DNA of 64,000 nucleotides from positions 2,564,501 to 2,628,500 of the forward strand of contig NZ_OZ038525.1 in the NCBI RefSeq assembly GCF_964036645.1, in the 5' to 3' direction. A program made the position numbers and the translations under genes. This DNA comes from Tenacibaculum sp. 190524A02b. GTDB taxonomy: Bacteria > Bacteroidota > Bacteroidia > Flavobacteriales > Flavobacteriaceae. Below the pieces are notes generated by a model. That model saw only the letters and a list, made by a program, of their open reading frames with translations. It made no database searches and was not told the origin of the DNA. Below are positions 1-9,389 of the stretch, piece after piece. Positions within the stretch are counted from its first letter, which is position 1. Each line of letters begins with the position of its first letter.

Positions 1-528
1 TTCATTATAGTCTTGCACCCCAAAACTAACTCTTGTAAAACCAACATCATAAAGTGCTTGTAATTGCTCTTTGCTTGTATTATTAGGGTGTCCTTCAAAA
101 CTAAATTCATGATTTGGGTGTTTAATAGCATAATCAAACAATCCATCCATTAACCTTAAAAGTTCTTCTTTTTGAAAAAAAGTAGGTGTGCCACCTCCTA
201 AATGAATCTCCTTAACCACAGGTGTTTCATCAACTAAATTGGTATATAACTGCCACTCTTTTAAAACAGTATCTATATAAGGTTTTTCTAATTCATGTCT
301 TTTAGTTATATGTTTATGACATGCACAAAACGTACATAAACGCTCACAAAATGGTAAATGAATGTACAAACTTATTCCTTCTGTTTGATTACTTTCTTTA
401 AATGACTTTTTAAAAGATTCTATCCATTTGTCTATAGAAAATGTGTTTGAATCCCAATAAGGCACTGTTGGATAGCTAGTATATCTTGGCCCTGGTATAT
501 TGTATTTTTGAATGAGTGATTCCATCAT
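1..528 (-). CDS. hemN: Oxygen-independent coproporphyrinogen III oxidase (HemN), N-terminal part
   Basis: Radical-SAM enzyme that decarboxylates coproporphyrinogen III to protoporphyrinogen IX in haem synthesis without oxygen. About 176 N-terminal codons lie in the window; the rest continues past base 1. Visible are the N-terminal GPRYTSYPT motif and the iron-sulphur/SAM cysteine cluster FCERLCTFCAC (CxxxCxxCxC, the HemN arrangement), then the GGGTPT glycine motif. Two adjacent ATG codons (528 and 525) could start it; the gap to the deoD stop codon is only 4-7 bases, so it is probably the last gene of the ccoI-deoC-deoD-hemN run. Low-oxygen haem synthesis next to an FNR-type regulator and a cbb3-oxidase assembly ATPase makes functional sense. 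Identity is firm; the C-terminal half is unseen. Confidence 0.93.
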   Translation of the reverse strand, partial: MMESLIQKYNIPGPRYTSYPTVPYWDSNTFSIDKWIESFKKSFKESNQTEGISLYIHLPFCERLCTFCACHKHITKRHELEKPYIDTVLKEWQLYTNLVDETPVVKEIHLGGGTPTFFQKEELLRLMDGLFDYAIKHPNHEFSFEGHPNNTSKEQLQALYDVGFTRVSFGVQDYNE

Positions 529-532
529 CTAA

Positions 533-1231
533 TTAAGCTATTTCTATAGCCAAGGCTACCATTTCTTTAAATGTTTGTTCTCTTTCTTCTGAAGAAGTTC
601 TCTCTCCTGTTACTAAACTGTCTGAAATAGTAAGAATAGATAATGCTTCTACTTTATTTTTTGCTGCGATGGTATATAATGCAGCTGTTTCCATTTCTAC
701 GCATAAAACTCCAAAATCTGCCCATTTCTTATAACTTTCAAAATCATCAGCGTAAAATTCATCGGAACTGAGTACATTCCCTGCTTTTAACACTATTTCT
801 TTTTGTGCTGCTACTTGCATAACTTTTTGTAGTAATTTGAAACTTACTGTAGGTGCATAGTCTGCACCATTAAAACGAATTTTGTTTAACCCTGAGTTTG
901 TGGAAGCAGCTAATGCTATTACTATATCTCTGATTTTAACTTCTTTTTGATATGAACCTGCTGAACCAACTCTAATAAGTTTTTTAACACCATACTCATT
1001 AATTAACTCATGTGCATAAATTAATGCTGATGGTACTCCCATTCCTGTTCCTTGGACTGAAATTCTTTTTCCTTTATAAGTTCCTGTAAACCCTAACATA
1101 CCACGCACATTGTTATAACAAACAGGGCTCTCTAAAAATGTTTCTGCTATCCATTTTGCTCTAAGCGGATCTCCAGGTAATAATACCGTCTCTGCTATTT
1201 CTCCTTTTTTTGCTTCTATATGTACGCTCAT
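533..1231 (-). CDS. deoD: Purine-nucleoside phosphorylase, DeoD type
   Basis: Phosphorolysis of purine (deoxy)nucleosides to base plus (deoxy)ribose-1-phosphate in nucleoside salvage. At 232 residues it has the length of the hexameric DeoD family. Visible: phosphate-binding [10 protein letters not shown] near residue 18, the GTGMG motif, the RVGSAGS loop with the phosphate-contacting Arg/Ser, VEMETAALY for ribose contact, and TISDS carrying the catalytic Asp. The start ATG lies 11 bases after the deoC stop. Deoxyribose-1-phosphate made here (after mutase action) feeds the adjacent aldolase, so deoD and deoC act in one pathway. No anomaly seen. Confidence 0.95.
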   Translation of the reverse strand: MSVHIEAKKGEIAETVLLPGDPLRAKWIAETFLESPVCYNNVRGMLGFTGTYKGKRISVQGTGMGVPSALIYAHELINEYGVKKLIRVGSAGSYQKEVKIRDIVIALAASTNSGLNKIRFNGADYAPTVSFKLLQKVMQVAAQKEIVLKAGNVLSSDEFYADDFESYKKWADFGVLCVEMETAALYTIAAKNKVEALSILTISDSLVTGERTSSEEREQTFKEMVALAIEIA

Positions 1232-1242
1232 GTAATGCTTTT

Positions 1243-1911
1243 TTAGTAAGATCCGTCTTTTATATTTCCTTCAGTAACCAAAGCTACTCCAGATGATGTT
1301 CCTAAACGAGTTACTCCGATTTTTATATATGTCTGAGCTGTGGCTATGTCTCTAATACCGCCTGCAGCTTTTATTTCTATTTTATTTTTTGCTATTTCTT
1401 TCATAACAGTAACATCCTCAACTGTGGCTCCATTTGTTCCAAACCCCGTAGAAGTTTTGATAAAATCTGCTCCTGCATTTATAGCTAATTGACTCACTTT
1501 TTTTATTTGCTCTTGAGTTAAATAACAATTTTCAAAAATTACTTTTAATGTATAATGCCCAATTGCTAATTTAACTTGACGGATTTCTTCTTCTACTTTC
1601 TCATATTCTCCGTCTAATAAGTTTCCTATATTAATAACCATGTCTATTTCTTCTGCTCCATCAACCACTGCTTGCCTAGCTTCAAATATTTTTGACTTGG
1701 CACACATTGCTCCTAACGGAAAACCAACTACTGCAGCTACTTTTACATTGCTCCCTTTTAATTCTTCTTTAGCTAATGCTACATAGCTACCGTTTACACA
1801 TACCGCATAGAAATTATGAGTTTTAGCTTCTTTACATAAATGAATAATATCTTTTTGAGTTGCTGTTGCTTTCAATAAAGTATGATCTATATATTGGTTT
1901 ATGTTATCCAT
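1243..1911 (-). CDS. deoC: Deoxyribose-phosphate aldolase
   Basis: Cleaves 2-deoxyribose-5-phosphate to glyceraldehyde-3-phosphate and acetaldehyde; cytosolic class I aldolase with a TIM-barrel fold. At 222 residues it is full length. It shows the N-terminal [11 protein letters not shown], the VVGFPLGA strand, the Schiff-base lysine in KTSTGF and the second catalytic lysine in KAAGGIRD. The start codon lies two bases after the ccoI stop, so translation may be coupled to the copper ATPase. This is odd: in most relatives with a cbb3 oxidase, ccoI is followed by ccoS and the ccoN operon, not by deo genes. Confidence 0.95.
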   Translation of the reverse strand: MDNINQYIDHTLLKATATQKDIIHLCKEAKTHNFYAVCVNGSYVALAKEELKGSNVKVAAVVGFPLGAMCAKSKIFEARQAVVDGAEEIDMVINIGNLLDGEYEKVEEEIRQVKLAIGHYTLKVIFENCYLTQEQIKKVSQLAINAGADFIKTSTGFGTNGATVEDVTVMKEIAKNKIEIKAAGGIRDIATAQTYIKIGVTRLGTSSGVALVTEGNIKDGSY

Positions 1912-1913
1912 AT

Positions 1914-4283
1914 TTATTTTATTTTGTAACTAATTAAATTTGTAGCAATGGTAGTAAATAATACTATACTAATAGAGCTTAGAGGCATTAAAATAGCTGC
2001 TATTATTGGAGTTAATTGTCCAGTTACTGCAAAATACACCCCAACTATATTGTAAGCTAAAGATAGTAAAAAACAGTACTTAATTATTTTTACTGTTTGT
2101 TTAGACAACTTTATAAAAGTAGTTAAATAATGAAATCTTGAAGCATCTAAAATAGCATCGCAGGCGGGAGAAAACACATTAATATCTTCAGATATAGCTA
2201 CACCAACATTACTCTGTGCTAATGCTCCAGCGTCATTCAAGCCATCGCCAACCATCATTACTTTTTTATCTAGCTTTTGTAAATTTTCTATATAAGTAAG
2301 CTTATCTTTAGGTTTTTGATTAAACACTAAATTTGTTTTATTAGGCAAATGCTTTTCTAAGTATTTTTTTTCTCCATTATTATCTCCTGATACTACAGCC
2401 AAATCATAATCATGACTTAACATCCCTAATACCTTTTCCATTCCTTGTCTATAAGAGTTCTTAAAAGTAAACTTACCTAGGTATTCTCTATCTATACTCA
2501 AATGCACTGAAGTATCCATGTTACTAACTTCAGATTTATTTTTTACAAATGAAGACGATCCTACCTTTAGTTTATTATTTCCACAAATGGTTTCTATTCC
2601 TTTTCCTACATGTTCTTTAAAATCATCAATAGCTACTATTTTATCATCTTTCAATGTATTATATAAAGTTCTACTTAATGGATGGTTAGAAGCTCGTAAA
2701 GAACTTTTTAATATACTTTTTTGTTTATTTTTTATTGGTTGACCGTAATATTCAACTTCGCTTTTTTTAGTATTGGTTAGCGTTCCTGTTTTATCAAAAA
2801 CTACACTATTTATAGTAGCTAATTGCTCAATTACAGTAACATTTTTTAAATAAAACCTTTGTTTACCAAAAATTCGTAGCATATTTCCCAAAGCAAAAGG
2901 AGCTGCCAATGCTATTGCACACGGACAAGCAATAATTAATACCGCTGTAAAAACATTTAAAGCTTTATTAGCATCATAAAATACCCAAAATAAGGTAGCA
3001 ATAAAAGCAATAGTTAGCACTGCAATAGTAAAATTCTCTCCTATTGTATTAGTTAGTGTCTTAAACGAAGTATTCTTATCTTTTTTAAAAACATCATTGC
3101 TCCATAATTGTGTTAAGTAGCTTTGAGAAACTGAATTTAACACTTCCATTTCTATACTTCCTGAAATTTGTTTACCTCCTGCGTATATCTTATCTCCAGA
3201 ACTTTTATTAACTGTATTTGCTTCCCCTGTAACAAAGCTATAATCTATAGCAGCTTCTCCTTTTATTAAAACACCATCTACAGGAATTAATTCTTGATTT
3301 CTAATTAATAATCGATCTCCTTTTTCTACTTTATAAATAGATATATTTTCTTCTTTTTCTTTTCCTAACCTTGTTACTGAAATTGGAAAATAGGATTTAT
3401 AATCCCTTTCAAATGATAAAAATTGATATGTTTTTTGCTGGAAAAACTTCCCTAATAATAAAAAGAAAACCAAACCAGTTAAACTATCAAAAAAACCAGT
3501 TCCTAAATCAAAAACAATTTCTACTGTACTTCTTATAAATAAAACGATAATTCCTAATGCAATAGGTACATCAATGTTTAAAACTTTAGATTTTATTCCT
3601 TTATAAGCTGAGATAAAATAATCCGTGCTTGCGTAAAAAATTACAGGTAATGAAAAAATAAACATCAGCCATCTAAAAACAAATTTGTATTGCTCTAACC
3701 AATATTCTGATACTTCAAAATATTCTGGAAAAGACAGAAACATTACATTTCCATAAGCAAATCCTGCAACACCAAGTTTATAAATTAAATTACGGTTCAC
3801 TTTTTTCTTTCCTACTTCATAATCTTCTAAACTTATATAGGGTTCGTAGCCAATACTACTTAACATTACTACTATTTCTTTTAAAGTTATACTAGTATCA
3901 TACGTAATTCTTACTGTTTTTTTAGGAAAATTAACTCTTGATTGTTTAATCTCTTTTTTTAGCTTGTGTAGGTTTTCTAAAACCCAAATACAAGAGCTAC
4001 AATGAATATGCGGAATACATAAATTGATAACAGCTACAGATTCATTCTTAAACTCTAGTAACTTTTCAACTATCTCCTCGTTCTCAAGAAAGTTGTACTT
4101 TCCTTTGATTTCTTCAGGAGTAGCTCCAGGACTGTTTTCAAAGTTGTAATAACAAGTTAAATCATTTTCTGAAAAAATTTCATAAACTGTTTTACATCCG
4201 TTACAACAAAATAATTTATCATCAATCTTAATTGCATCTATATCACATTCATTACCACAATGAAAACAGTTATCTCCCTTCAT
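1914..4283 (-). CDS. ccoI: Copper-transporting P1B-type ATPase, CcoI/FixI family
   Basis: Inner-membrane P-type ATPase of the kind that supplies copper for cbb3 cytochrome oxidase assembly. The 789 residues show, in order: an N-terminal Cys-rich metal-binding domain (FHCGNEC and FCCNGC in the first 30 residues), an HMA domain with IHCSSC near residue 95, membrane helices from about residue 170, the CPC translocation motif in ACPCAIALAAP, the phosphorylated Asp in DKTGTLT, the HP motif (ASNHPLSRT) and the hinge VGDGLNDAGAL. The double N-terminal metal region plus CPC is the CcoI/FixI pattern rather than CopA. It is divergent from the FNR-type gene across about 100 bases and heads the run with deoC, deoD and hemN. 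No ccoS or ccoN gene lies nearby. Confidence 0.9.
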   Translation of the reverse strand: MKGDNCFHCGNECDIDAIKIDDKLFCCNGCKTVYEIFSENDLTCYYNFENSPGATPEEIKGKYNFLENEEIVEKLLEFKNESVAVINLCIPHIHCSSCIWVLENLHKLKKEIKQSRVNFPKKTVRITYDTSITLKEIVVMLSSIGYEPYISLEDYEVGKKKVNRNLIYKLGVAGFAYGNVMFLSFPEYFEVSEYWLEQYKFVFRWLMFIFSLPVIFYASTDYFISAYKGIKSKVLNIDVPIALGIIVLFIRSTVEIVFDLGTGFFDSLTGLVFFLLLGKFFQQKTYQFLSFERDYKSYFPISVTRLGKEKEENISIYKVEKGDRLLIRNQELIPVDGVLIKGEAAIDYSFVTGEANTVNKSSGDKIYAGGKQISGSIEMEVLNSVSQSYLTQLWSNDVFKKDKNTSFKTLTNTIGENFTIAVLTIAFIATLFWVFYDANKALNVFTAVLIIACPCAIALAAPFALGNMLRIFGKQRFYLKNVTVIEQLATINSVVFDKTGTLTNTKKSEVEYYGQPIKNKQKSILKSSLRASNHPLSRTLYNTLKDDKIVAIDDFKEHVGKGIETICGNNKLKVGSSSFVKNKSEVSNMDTSVHLSIDREYLGKFTFKNSYRQGMEKVLGMLSHDYDLAVVSGDNNGEKKYLEKHLPNKTNLVFNQKPKDKLTYIENLQKLDKKVMMVGDGLNDAGALAQSNVGVAISEDINVFSPACDAILDASRFHYLTTFIKLSKQTVKIIKYCFLLSLAYNIVGVYFAVTGQLTPIIAAILMPLSSISIVLFTTIATNLISYKIK

Positions 4284-4335
4284 ACTTTTGTTGATTACTC
4301 ACTGCAAAGATGCTGTTATGCTTGTTTTAAAAATA

Positions 4336-4368
4336 TGATATTTATCAGCTTTTTGGTATCTTTGATAC
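4336..4368 (+). promoter_or_regulatory. Palindromes and Bacteroidetes-type promoter box between ccoI and the FNR-type gene
   Basis: The 103-base divergent region contains two short inverted repeats: TGATATTTATCA at 4336-4347 (5-bp arms, resembling a compressed CRP/FNR half-site pair) and GTATCTTTGATAC at 4356-4368 (5-bp arms around TTT). The second contains TATCTTTG, an exact match to the Bacteroidetes -7 consensus TAnnTTTG, placed about 20 bases before the regulator's ATG at 4387. Inference: the regulator's own promoter, with a possible autoregulatory or shared operator controlling ccoI in the other direction. The site spacing is not a canonical FNR site. Confidence 0.45.
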
Positions 4369-4386
4369 ACTACAAAAAGCTACATT

Positions 4387-5076
4387 ATGGACGGGAAGTG
4401 TGAACAATGTATTGTGCGAAAATTTAACTCTTTAAAAGCATTAACAAAAGAGGAACTAGTTAGAATATCTAGTTGTAAAACCCATAAACTATATAAAAAA
4501 GGAGACATTCTTTTTGAAGAAGGAAAACATATTAATGGTGTTTTTTGCATAAAAAATGGTGTTTGCAAAGTTTCTAAAAGGAGTGATAATGGACGTGATC
4601 AAATTGTACATTTAATTAAAAGAGGTGATTTAATAGGAGAACGTAGCTTAATTAATAATGAAGTTTCTAATTTAAAAGCTGTAGCAGTTAATGATATGGA
4701 AGTTTGTTTTATTCCTAAAGAAGAAATTATAAATGACCTAGCTAGAAATCCAAACTTTACTATGGAGGTTTTAAAAAACATGGCCACTTCTCTTAAAAAT
4801 GCAGATAATATTATAGTAGATATGGCTCAAAAAACGGTAAAGCAACGCTTAGCAGCCACTTTGTTATATTTAGATGAACGTTTTACTAAACATGATAATG
4901 GTGCTATTGACATCCATCTTACTAGAGAAGATATTGCTAACATTATAGGAACTGCAACTGAATCTGCCATTAGACTTCTTTCAGAATTAAAAAAGAAACA
5001 ACTAATTCGTTTACAAGGAAAAGATATTTTTGTGTTGGATGTAAAAGGATTACGTACTATTGCTGATGGTTTTTAA
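4387..5076 (+). CDS. CRP/FNR-family transcriptional regulator
   Basis: 229 residues with a cyclic-nucleotide-type beta-barrel (about 30-130), a long dimerisation helix (about 140-160) and a C-terminal winged HTH. The recognition helix region LTREDIANIIGTATESAIR keeps the Glu and Arg that in E. coli FNR contact the TTGAT half-site, with the intervening Ser replaced. The N-terminus has CEQC (Cys5, Cys8) and another Cys at about 30; a fourth candidate lies in the barrel. That could support an oxygen-sensing cluster, but the spacing differs from E. coli FNR, so sensing is inferred. Divergence from ccoI, with hemN in the same run, points to a low-oxygen regulon. Confidence 0.85.
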   Translation: MDGKCEQCIVRKFNSLKALTKEELVRISSCKTHKLYKKGDILFEEGKHINGVFCIKNGVCKVSKRSDNGRDQIVHLIKRGDLIGERSLINNEVSNLKAVAVNDMEVCFIPKEEIINDLARNPNFTMEVLKNMATSLKNADNIIVDMAQKTVKQRLAATLLYLDERFTKHDNGAIDIHLTREDIANIIGTATESAIRLLSELKKKQLIRLQGKDIFVLDVKGLRTIADGF

Positions 5077-5101
5077 TATTATATTAATTTGTTATTAGAA
5101 A

Positions 5102-5641
5102 ATGAAAATTATTCAACTTTTACTTATTTCACTTACAATTTCTCTTGTTTCTTGTAAGCTCACGGTTTCTGAAAGGAACACTAAAAAGACTATTCCTTTT
5201 TTTGACTTTAATTCTGTAGAAAAATACAAACAAAGTAAATTAACAGGCCAAATTGTTAATGATTATAGTAATATTCTTAATCCTTCTCAAAAACGGCAAT
5301 TAACGAGTTTAATTAGTAACTATTATAAAAAAACGACACGTCAAATAGCTTTAGTTACCGTTAATAATATTGAATCTTACACGGATATTAGAAAGTTTAG
5401 TACTGATTTAGGAAACTATTGGGGCATAGGAAGTGCTGAAAAAAACAACGGTATTTTAATCGTTTTTTGTAATCCTTGTAAACAAATAAGAATTGCTACT
5501 GGACTAGATACCCAAAAGGTTTTAACAGACGACATTTGTAGCACTATACTTAACAATAATATGATTCCTTATTTTAAGGAAGGTAAATTTTATGAGGGTT
5601 TTGAAAACGGGATTACTGAATTAATTAAACAATGGAAATAA
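5102..5641 (+). CDS. TPM-domain lipoprotein (YgcG/TPM_phosphatase family)
   Basis: 179-residue exported lipoprotein. The first 18 residues form a signal peptide ending in a lipobox (LVSC). Residues about 40-175 match the TPM domain: a start like TGQIVNDYSNILNPSQ, the strand QIALVTVNNIESY, then WGIGSAEKNNGILIVF and RIATG. TPM domains are found in periplasmic or membrane-anchored proteins, some with phosphatase activity or photosystem-repair roles; the function here is unknown. It follows the FNR-type gene by 25 bases and precedes the AraC gene by 4 bases, so the three may be co-transcribed. Confidence 0.75.
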   Translation: MKIIQLLLISLTISLVSCKLTVSERNTKKTIPFFDFNSVEKYKQSKLTGQIVNDYSNILNPSQKRQLTSLISNYYKKTTRQIALVTVNNIESYTDIRKFSTDLGNYWGIGSAEKNNGILIVFCNPCKQIRIATGLDTQKVLTDDICSTILNNNMIPYFKEGKFYEGFENGITELIKQWK

Positions 5642-5645
5642 ACTC

Positions 5646-6482
5646 ATGCCTATAGACAACATACCTGAACTCTATTTCAATACAAATAAACCTAAACCTA
5701 ATTTATTTGTATACGACTTAAAAATGACCGAAGATTCTATAAAAACTAAGGTCAATTTAAACATGCATATGTTTAGTTTTTTACAAACTGGCAAAAAACA
5801 AGTTCATTTTGCTAACACCTCAGCATTCGTTAATAATAATCAATCTATTCTTATAAAAAAGGGAAATTGTTTATGGAGTGAGTTGTTGGATAAAGATACT
5901 ATTTACTTCTGTAAACTTTTCTTTTTTTCTGAAGAGAATCTTAAGGAGTTTTTAAATAAACAAATGATTAAGTCTAAAGAAAAAAAGGTAAAATCTTCAT
6001 CTTTTTTCACCATTGATAATGATGAATATTTAGGCTATTATTTTAACTCATTAACTACCATTACTAACAAACGTTCTACTTTTTCAAACGCTTTATTGTC
6101 TATTAAATTTGAAGAGCTTTTAATGTATTTATTGAGTAAATATGGAGCTCGTTTTGAAAACTATTTAATCTCTTTAGTTACCCCAGAAACATCTTCATTT
6201 AAAAAAAGCATTGAGCAAAATATTTTTACACCTTTATCTTTAGAAGAAATTGCTTTTTTGTGTAATATGAGTCTCTCAACTTTTAAACGTCATTTTTTAA
6301 AAGAGTATAACATTTCTCCTGGTAAATGGTTTCGTGAGCAACGTTTATTAAAGGCTAAAGAATTATTAGAACAAGGAAATCTAACTTCTTCTGATATTTA
6401 TTTAAATCTAGGCTATAACAACTTATCCAACTTTAGTAATGCCTTTAAAACCAGATTTGGTATAAATCCAACTCAGGTTTAA
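5646..6482 (+). CDS. AraC-family transcriptional regulator
   Basis: 278 residues. The C-terminal ~100 residues form the double helix-turn-helix: a first HTH around SLEEIAFLCNMSLSTFKRHF, then the linker and second HTH ending in LGYNNLSNFSNAFKTRFGINP, the classic AraC signature. The N-terminal ~170 residues are a sensor region of the ExsA-like/unclassified type with no recognised ligand motif. It starts four bases after the TPM gene's stop, and a HbpS-like gene lies 96 bases downstream on the same strand; regulation of these neighbours is possible but not shown. Confidence 0.88.
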   Translation: MPIDNIPELYFNTNKPKPNLFVYDLKMTEDSIKTKVNLNMHMFSFLQTGKKQVHFANTSAFVNNNQSILIKKGNCLWSELLDKDTIYFCKLFFFSEENLKEFLNKQMIKSKEKKVKSSSFFTIDNDEYLGYYFNSLTTITNKRSTFSNALLSIKFEELLMYLLSKYGARFENYLISLVTPETSSFKKSIEQNIFTPLSLEEIAFLCNMSLSTFKRHFLKEYNISPGKWFREQRLLKAKELLEQGNLTSSDIYLNLGYNNLSNFSNAFKTRFGINPTQV

Positions 6483-6578
6483 ATGGACTTTATTCATAAC
6501 TTATTGAACTTTTATCGTAAATATCTAAACACTTTTATCTATTAATTTTGCTGTACTTTAAAACTAATACATTAAATT

Positions 6579-6989
6579 ATGAACATTACTTTAGAACAAG
6601 CAGAAGAAATTATTGCAAAAGCCAAAGCAAAATCTGTAGAAATAGATACTAAAATGAATATTGCTGTAGTAGATGCAGGTGCTAACTTAGTAGCGTTTGC
6701 TAGAATGAATGGTGCTTGGTTAGGATCATTAGATATTTCTATTAAAAAAGCTAAAACAGCTCGTTTTTTTGATATGAACACTGGTACTGTAGGAGAATTA
6801 TCTCAACCTGGTGGTGCTTTATTTAATATTGAACACTCTAACAATGGTTTAATTACCTTTCCTGGAGGTGTGCCATTAAAGGATGCTGATGGTAACATTA
6901 TTGGTGCTGTTGGTGTAAGTGGTAGCACAGTAGAAAATGACCATATTGTTGCGGAAGCTGCCGCTAATGCTATTTTAGCAACCGTATAA
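6579..6989 (+). CDS. HbpS/GlcG-family (DUF336) protein
   Basis: 136 residues covering one complete HbpS-like (GlcG, PF03928) domain: an N-terminal helix with [15 protein letters not shown], the strand [18 protein letters not shown], the [12 protein letters not shown] helix, the GGVPL loop, and GAVGVSGS near the C-terminus. Family members bind haem or act as small accessory proteins of oxidative catabolism; no enzyme activity can be assigned. There is no signal peptide, so it is cytosolic. A strong terminator follows at 7016-7047. It may belong to the regulon of the AraC gene just upstream. Confidence 0.85.
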   Translation: MNITLEQAEEIIAKAKAKSVEIDTKMNIAVVDAGANLVAFARMNGAWLGSLDISIKKAKTARFFDMNTGTVGELSQPGGALFNIEHSNNGLITFPGGVPLKDADGNIIGAVGVSGSTVENDHIVAEAAANAILATV

Positions 6990-7015
6990 AATATTTATCT
7001 AAATAATTTTATTTT

Positions 7016-7047
7016 AAAACTACAGTCTATTGGCTGTAGTTTTTTTT
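7016..7047 (+). terminator. Rho-independent terminator after the HbpS-like gene
   Basis: Perfect 10-bp stem AAAACTACAG / CTGTAGTTTT around an 8-base loop, followed by a run of T residues. Confidence 0.85.
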
Positions 7048-7169
7048 ATTTATGATACTTTCTAAAAAAATTACGTATTTCTTTCCTTTCTTCTTACAAC
7101 ATCATTCCATTTTTAGTATTCGAAAATTTTCTAAAAAACTGGGTAACATTTCTTTTTAAGTAGCACTAT

Positions 7170-7186
7170 ACAGTATAAAATACTGT
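7170..7186. promoter_or_regulatory. 17-bp perfect palindrome upstream of the YD/RHS operon
   Basis: ACAGTAT AAA ATACTGT is a perfect 7-3-7 inverted repeat about 70 bases before the ATG of the first operon gene. It lacks a T-run and is not positioned as a terminator, so it is a candidate operator for the 7.3-18.7 kb operon. No regulator can be assigned. Confidence 0.4.
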
Positions 7187-7256
7187 TTACTGAATTCATT
7201 ATCAAATTATAAAACAGCTAAATAGTATCTAAAACTTAAAAACAAACACATTCCTA

Positions 7257-9335
7257 ATGAAAAAAAATGTCATCTCAGCGTTTATGTTACTATTTACAGT
7301 AACTTTTATCAATGCTCAATCTACCACCAATGTTGGTGTAGATTCAGGTAATCAAGGAACAAATAATAGTTTTTTTGGCTATCAAGCTGGGCAATTAACC
7401 ACCTCCAGTAACAATTCCTTTTTTGGAGCTAAAGCAGGTGCTAAAAACACTACAGGCCTCTATAATCTTTTTATTGGAAATAGCTCTGGTTTTAATAATA
7501 TCTCAGCATCCAATAACTTATTTATTGGAAGTTTTTCTGGTTATAGTAATGTTAATGGTAATTTTAACTTATTTCTTGGAGCAAATGCAGGGCTTAACAA
7601 CACCTCAGCTTCTAACAACCTATTTTTAGGTTATAATTCAGGAAAAGAAAATACTACAGGAAACAATAACCTTTTTATTGGTGCTACTTCTGGATTTAAA
7701 AACACATTAGGAAACTTTAATACTTTTATAGGTAAAGATGCAGGTAGAAGTAATACATCTGCTTCTTATAATATGTTTTTAGGAGCAAAAACAGGCTACT
7801 CTAACACTACAGGTACACTTAACACTTTTTTAGGTTATTATTCTGGTTATGCCAATACTACTGGGATAAACAATGTATATATAGGTGCTTTAGCTGGGCA
7901 ATCTGGCATTGGAGACAGAAACGTTTTTATAGGTTCTCATGCAGGATTTAAAAATAAAGGTGAAGGTAATGTTCTTATTGGTAATTATGCTGGATATAAT
8001 GAAGCTGGTAGTAACAAGTTATATATAGAAAACTCTAACGATTCTACTCCACTAATTTATGGAGACTTTAGTACAAACAGAATTGGAATTAATACTAAAA
8101 CATTTAATAGTAATGAGAGCTTAGCTGTAAAAGGAAACACTTTTATAGATGGTGCTTTAAAAAGCGTTAATGGAGCCATTTTAGGAGAAGATGTATCTGT
8201 TAGTAGTTATCCTCTACGTTTAGGTAAAAATGTAGATGGAGAAAAGAAAAATTTTCTTTGGCATATAAGTAAAACTGGATATTTAGAGCAAAGTGTATGG
8301 GATTTTAATGGAAAAAGAAGACAACAAACTTGGGCATATCCTAATTTAACTTCAAACTCATATCATGATACAAACGGTGATGAGTTTTTCAAAGTACAAT
8401 GGAGTCAAGACGGTACTTTTCTTCAAATGGGAAAACCAAACTCTAAACTACGAGTGGGTAGACTTTCAGAATACCTTCCTGAAAAAGCAATGGTTGTAAA
8501 TGGAGCCTCAGTAATTGAAGGGGATTTTAAAGCCAATACAGGTATTTTTGAAGCTAAAAGCTTAGATGCAGCAATTGAAGCAGATGCAGCAGGAAATTGG
8601 CAAGATAGAAACCTTAATAGTATTGCTTTATCTGCAGGAAGATTGGTAGGAACCTACGACAATGGTTTTGAAGAAAGATTACTTAACTTTTTTGATTTTC
8701 CTAATTCTGTGTTTTTTGGCATTGAAGATCAAAACAATAAAGGAAGGTTACGCTTTATTGCTGACAAAGGAAAAGAAAGTCAATTCATTTTATTAGATAA
8801 AGATCAGTCAGAATATTTTAAAGTATTAGAGTTTGCAGATGGAGCTAAAGTAATGCAAATGGGTAAGCCAAACTCAAGATTAAGAATAGGAACTTATGGA
8901 GATTACCTTACACAACATGCGGTAGTGATAAAAGGTAGCTCTATGTTTGAAGGAAAAATAATAACTAATGATATTGTTGGTATTGGTACTTCAAGTCCGG
9001 ATCCCAAATTTAAACTATCTGTCAACGGTCAAGTAAGAGCTAAAGAAGTAACTGTGGAAACGGATTGGGCAGATTATGTTTTTGAAAAGGATTACAACCT
9101 TCCTACCTTAAAAGAGGTTGAAACTCATATAAAGGAGAAAGGACACCTTAAAAACATACCTTCTGCTAAAGAAGTGGCTGAAAAAGGAATCAAAATAGGC
9201 GAAATTAATGCCAAGCTTTTAGAAAAAATTGAAGAGTTAACCTTATACACTATTTCTCAAGAAAAGAAAATACAAACACAAGAGAACCGATTAAAAAGAC
9301 TAGAACAATTATTACTGGATAAGCAAAACAAGTAA
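7257..9335 (+). CDS. Secreted YadA-head-like repeat protein with C-terminal coiled coil
   Basis: 692 residues. Signal peptide to about residue 20 (ends INAQ). Residues about 35-250 are a dozen or so repeats of about 23 residues of the kind NTTGxxNxFxGxxAGxxN, resembling the left-handed beta-roll of trimeric adhesin heads. A middle region follows with two similar segments (QMGKPNSKLRVG and QMGKPNSRLRIG), then a C-terminal module seen on many flavobacterial surface or tail-fibre-like proteins: EVETHIKEKGHLKNIPSAKE, then INAKLLEKIEELTLY and a coiled coil to the end. It is probably a trimeric fibre on the cell surface. It begins the operon; the first YD protein starts 54 bases later. Function is unproven. 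Confidence 0.75.
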   Translation: MKKNVISAFMLLFTVTFINAQSTTNVGVDSGNQGTNNSFFGYQAGQLTTSSNNSFFGAKAGAKNTTGLYNLFIGNSSGFNNISASNNLFIGSFSGYSNVNGNFNLFLGANAGLNNTSASNNLFLGYNSGKENTTGNNNLFIGATSGFKNTLGNFNTFIGKDAGRSNTSASYNMFLGAKTGYSNTTGTLNTFLGYYSGYANTTGINNVYIGALAGQSGIGDRNVFIGSHAGFKNKGEGNVLIGNYAGYNEAGSNKLYIENSNDSTPLIYGDFSTNRIGINTKTFNSNESLAVKGNTFIDGALKSVNGAILGEDVSVSSYPLRLGKNVDGEKKNFLWHISKTGYLEQSVWDFNGKRRQQTWAYPNLTSNSYHDTNGDEFFKVQWSQDGTFLQMGKPNSKLRVGRLSEYLPEKAMVVNGASVIEGDFKANTGIFEAKSLDAAIEADAAGNWQDRNLNSIALSAGRLVGTYDNGFEERLLNFFDFPNSVFFGIEDQNNKGRLRFIADKGKESQFILLDKDQSEYFKVLEFADGAKVMQMGKPNSRLRIGTYGDYLTQHAVVIKGSSMFEGKIITNDIVGIGTSSPDPKFKLSVNGQVRAKEVTVETDWADYVFEKDYNLPTLKEVETHIKEKGHLKNIPSAKEVAEKGIKIGEINAKLLEKIEELTLYTISQEKKIQTQENRLKRLEQLLLDKQNK

Positions 9336-9389
9336 TAACTATGTTTTTTATTCTTAGCTATTAATTACTAATATCTAAACAAATTTCTC

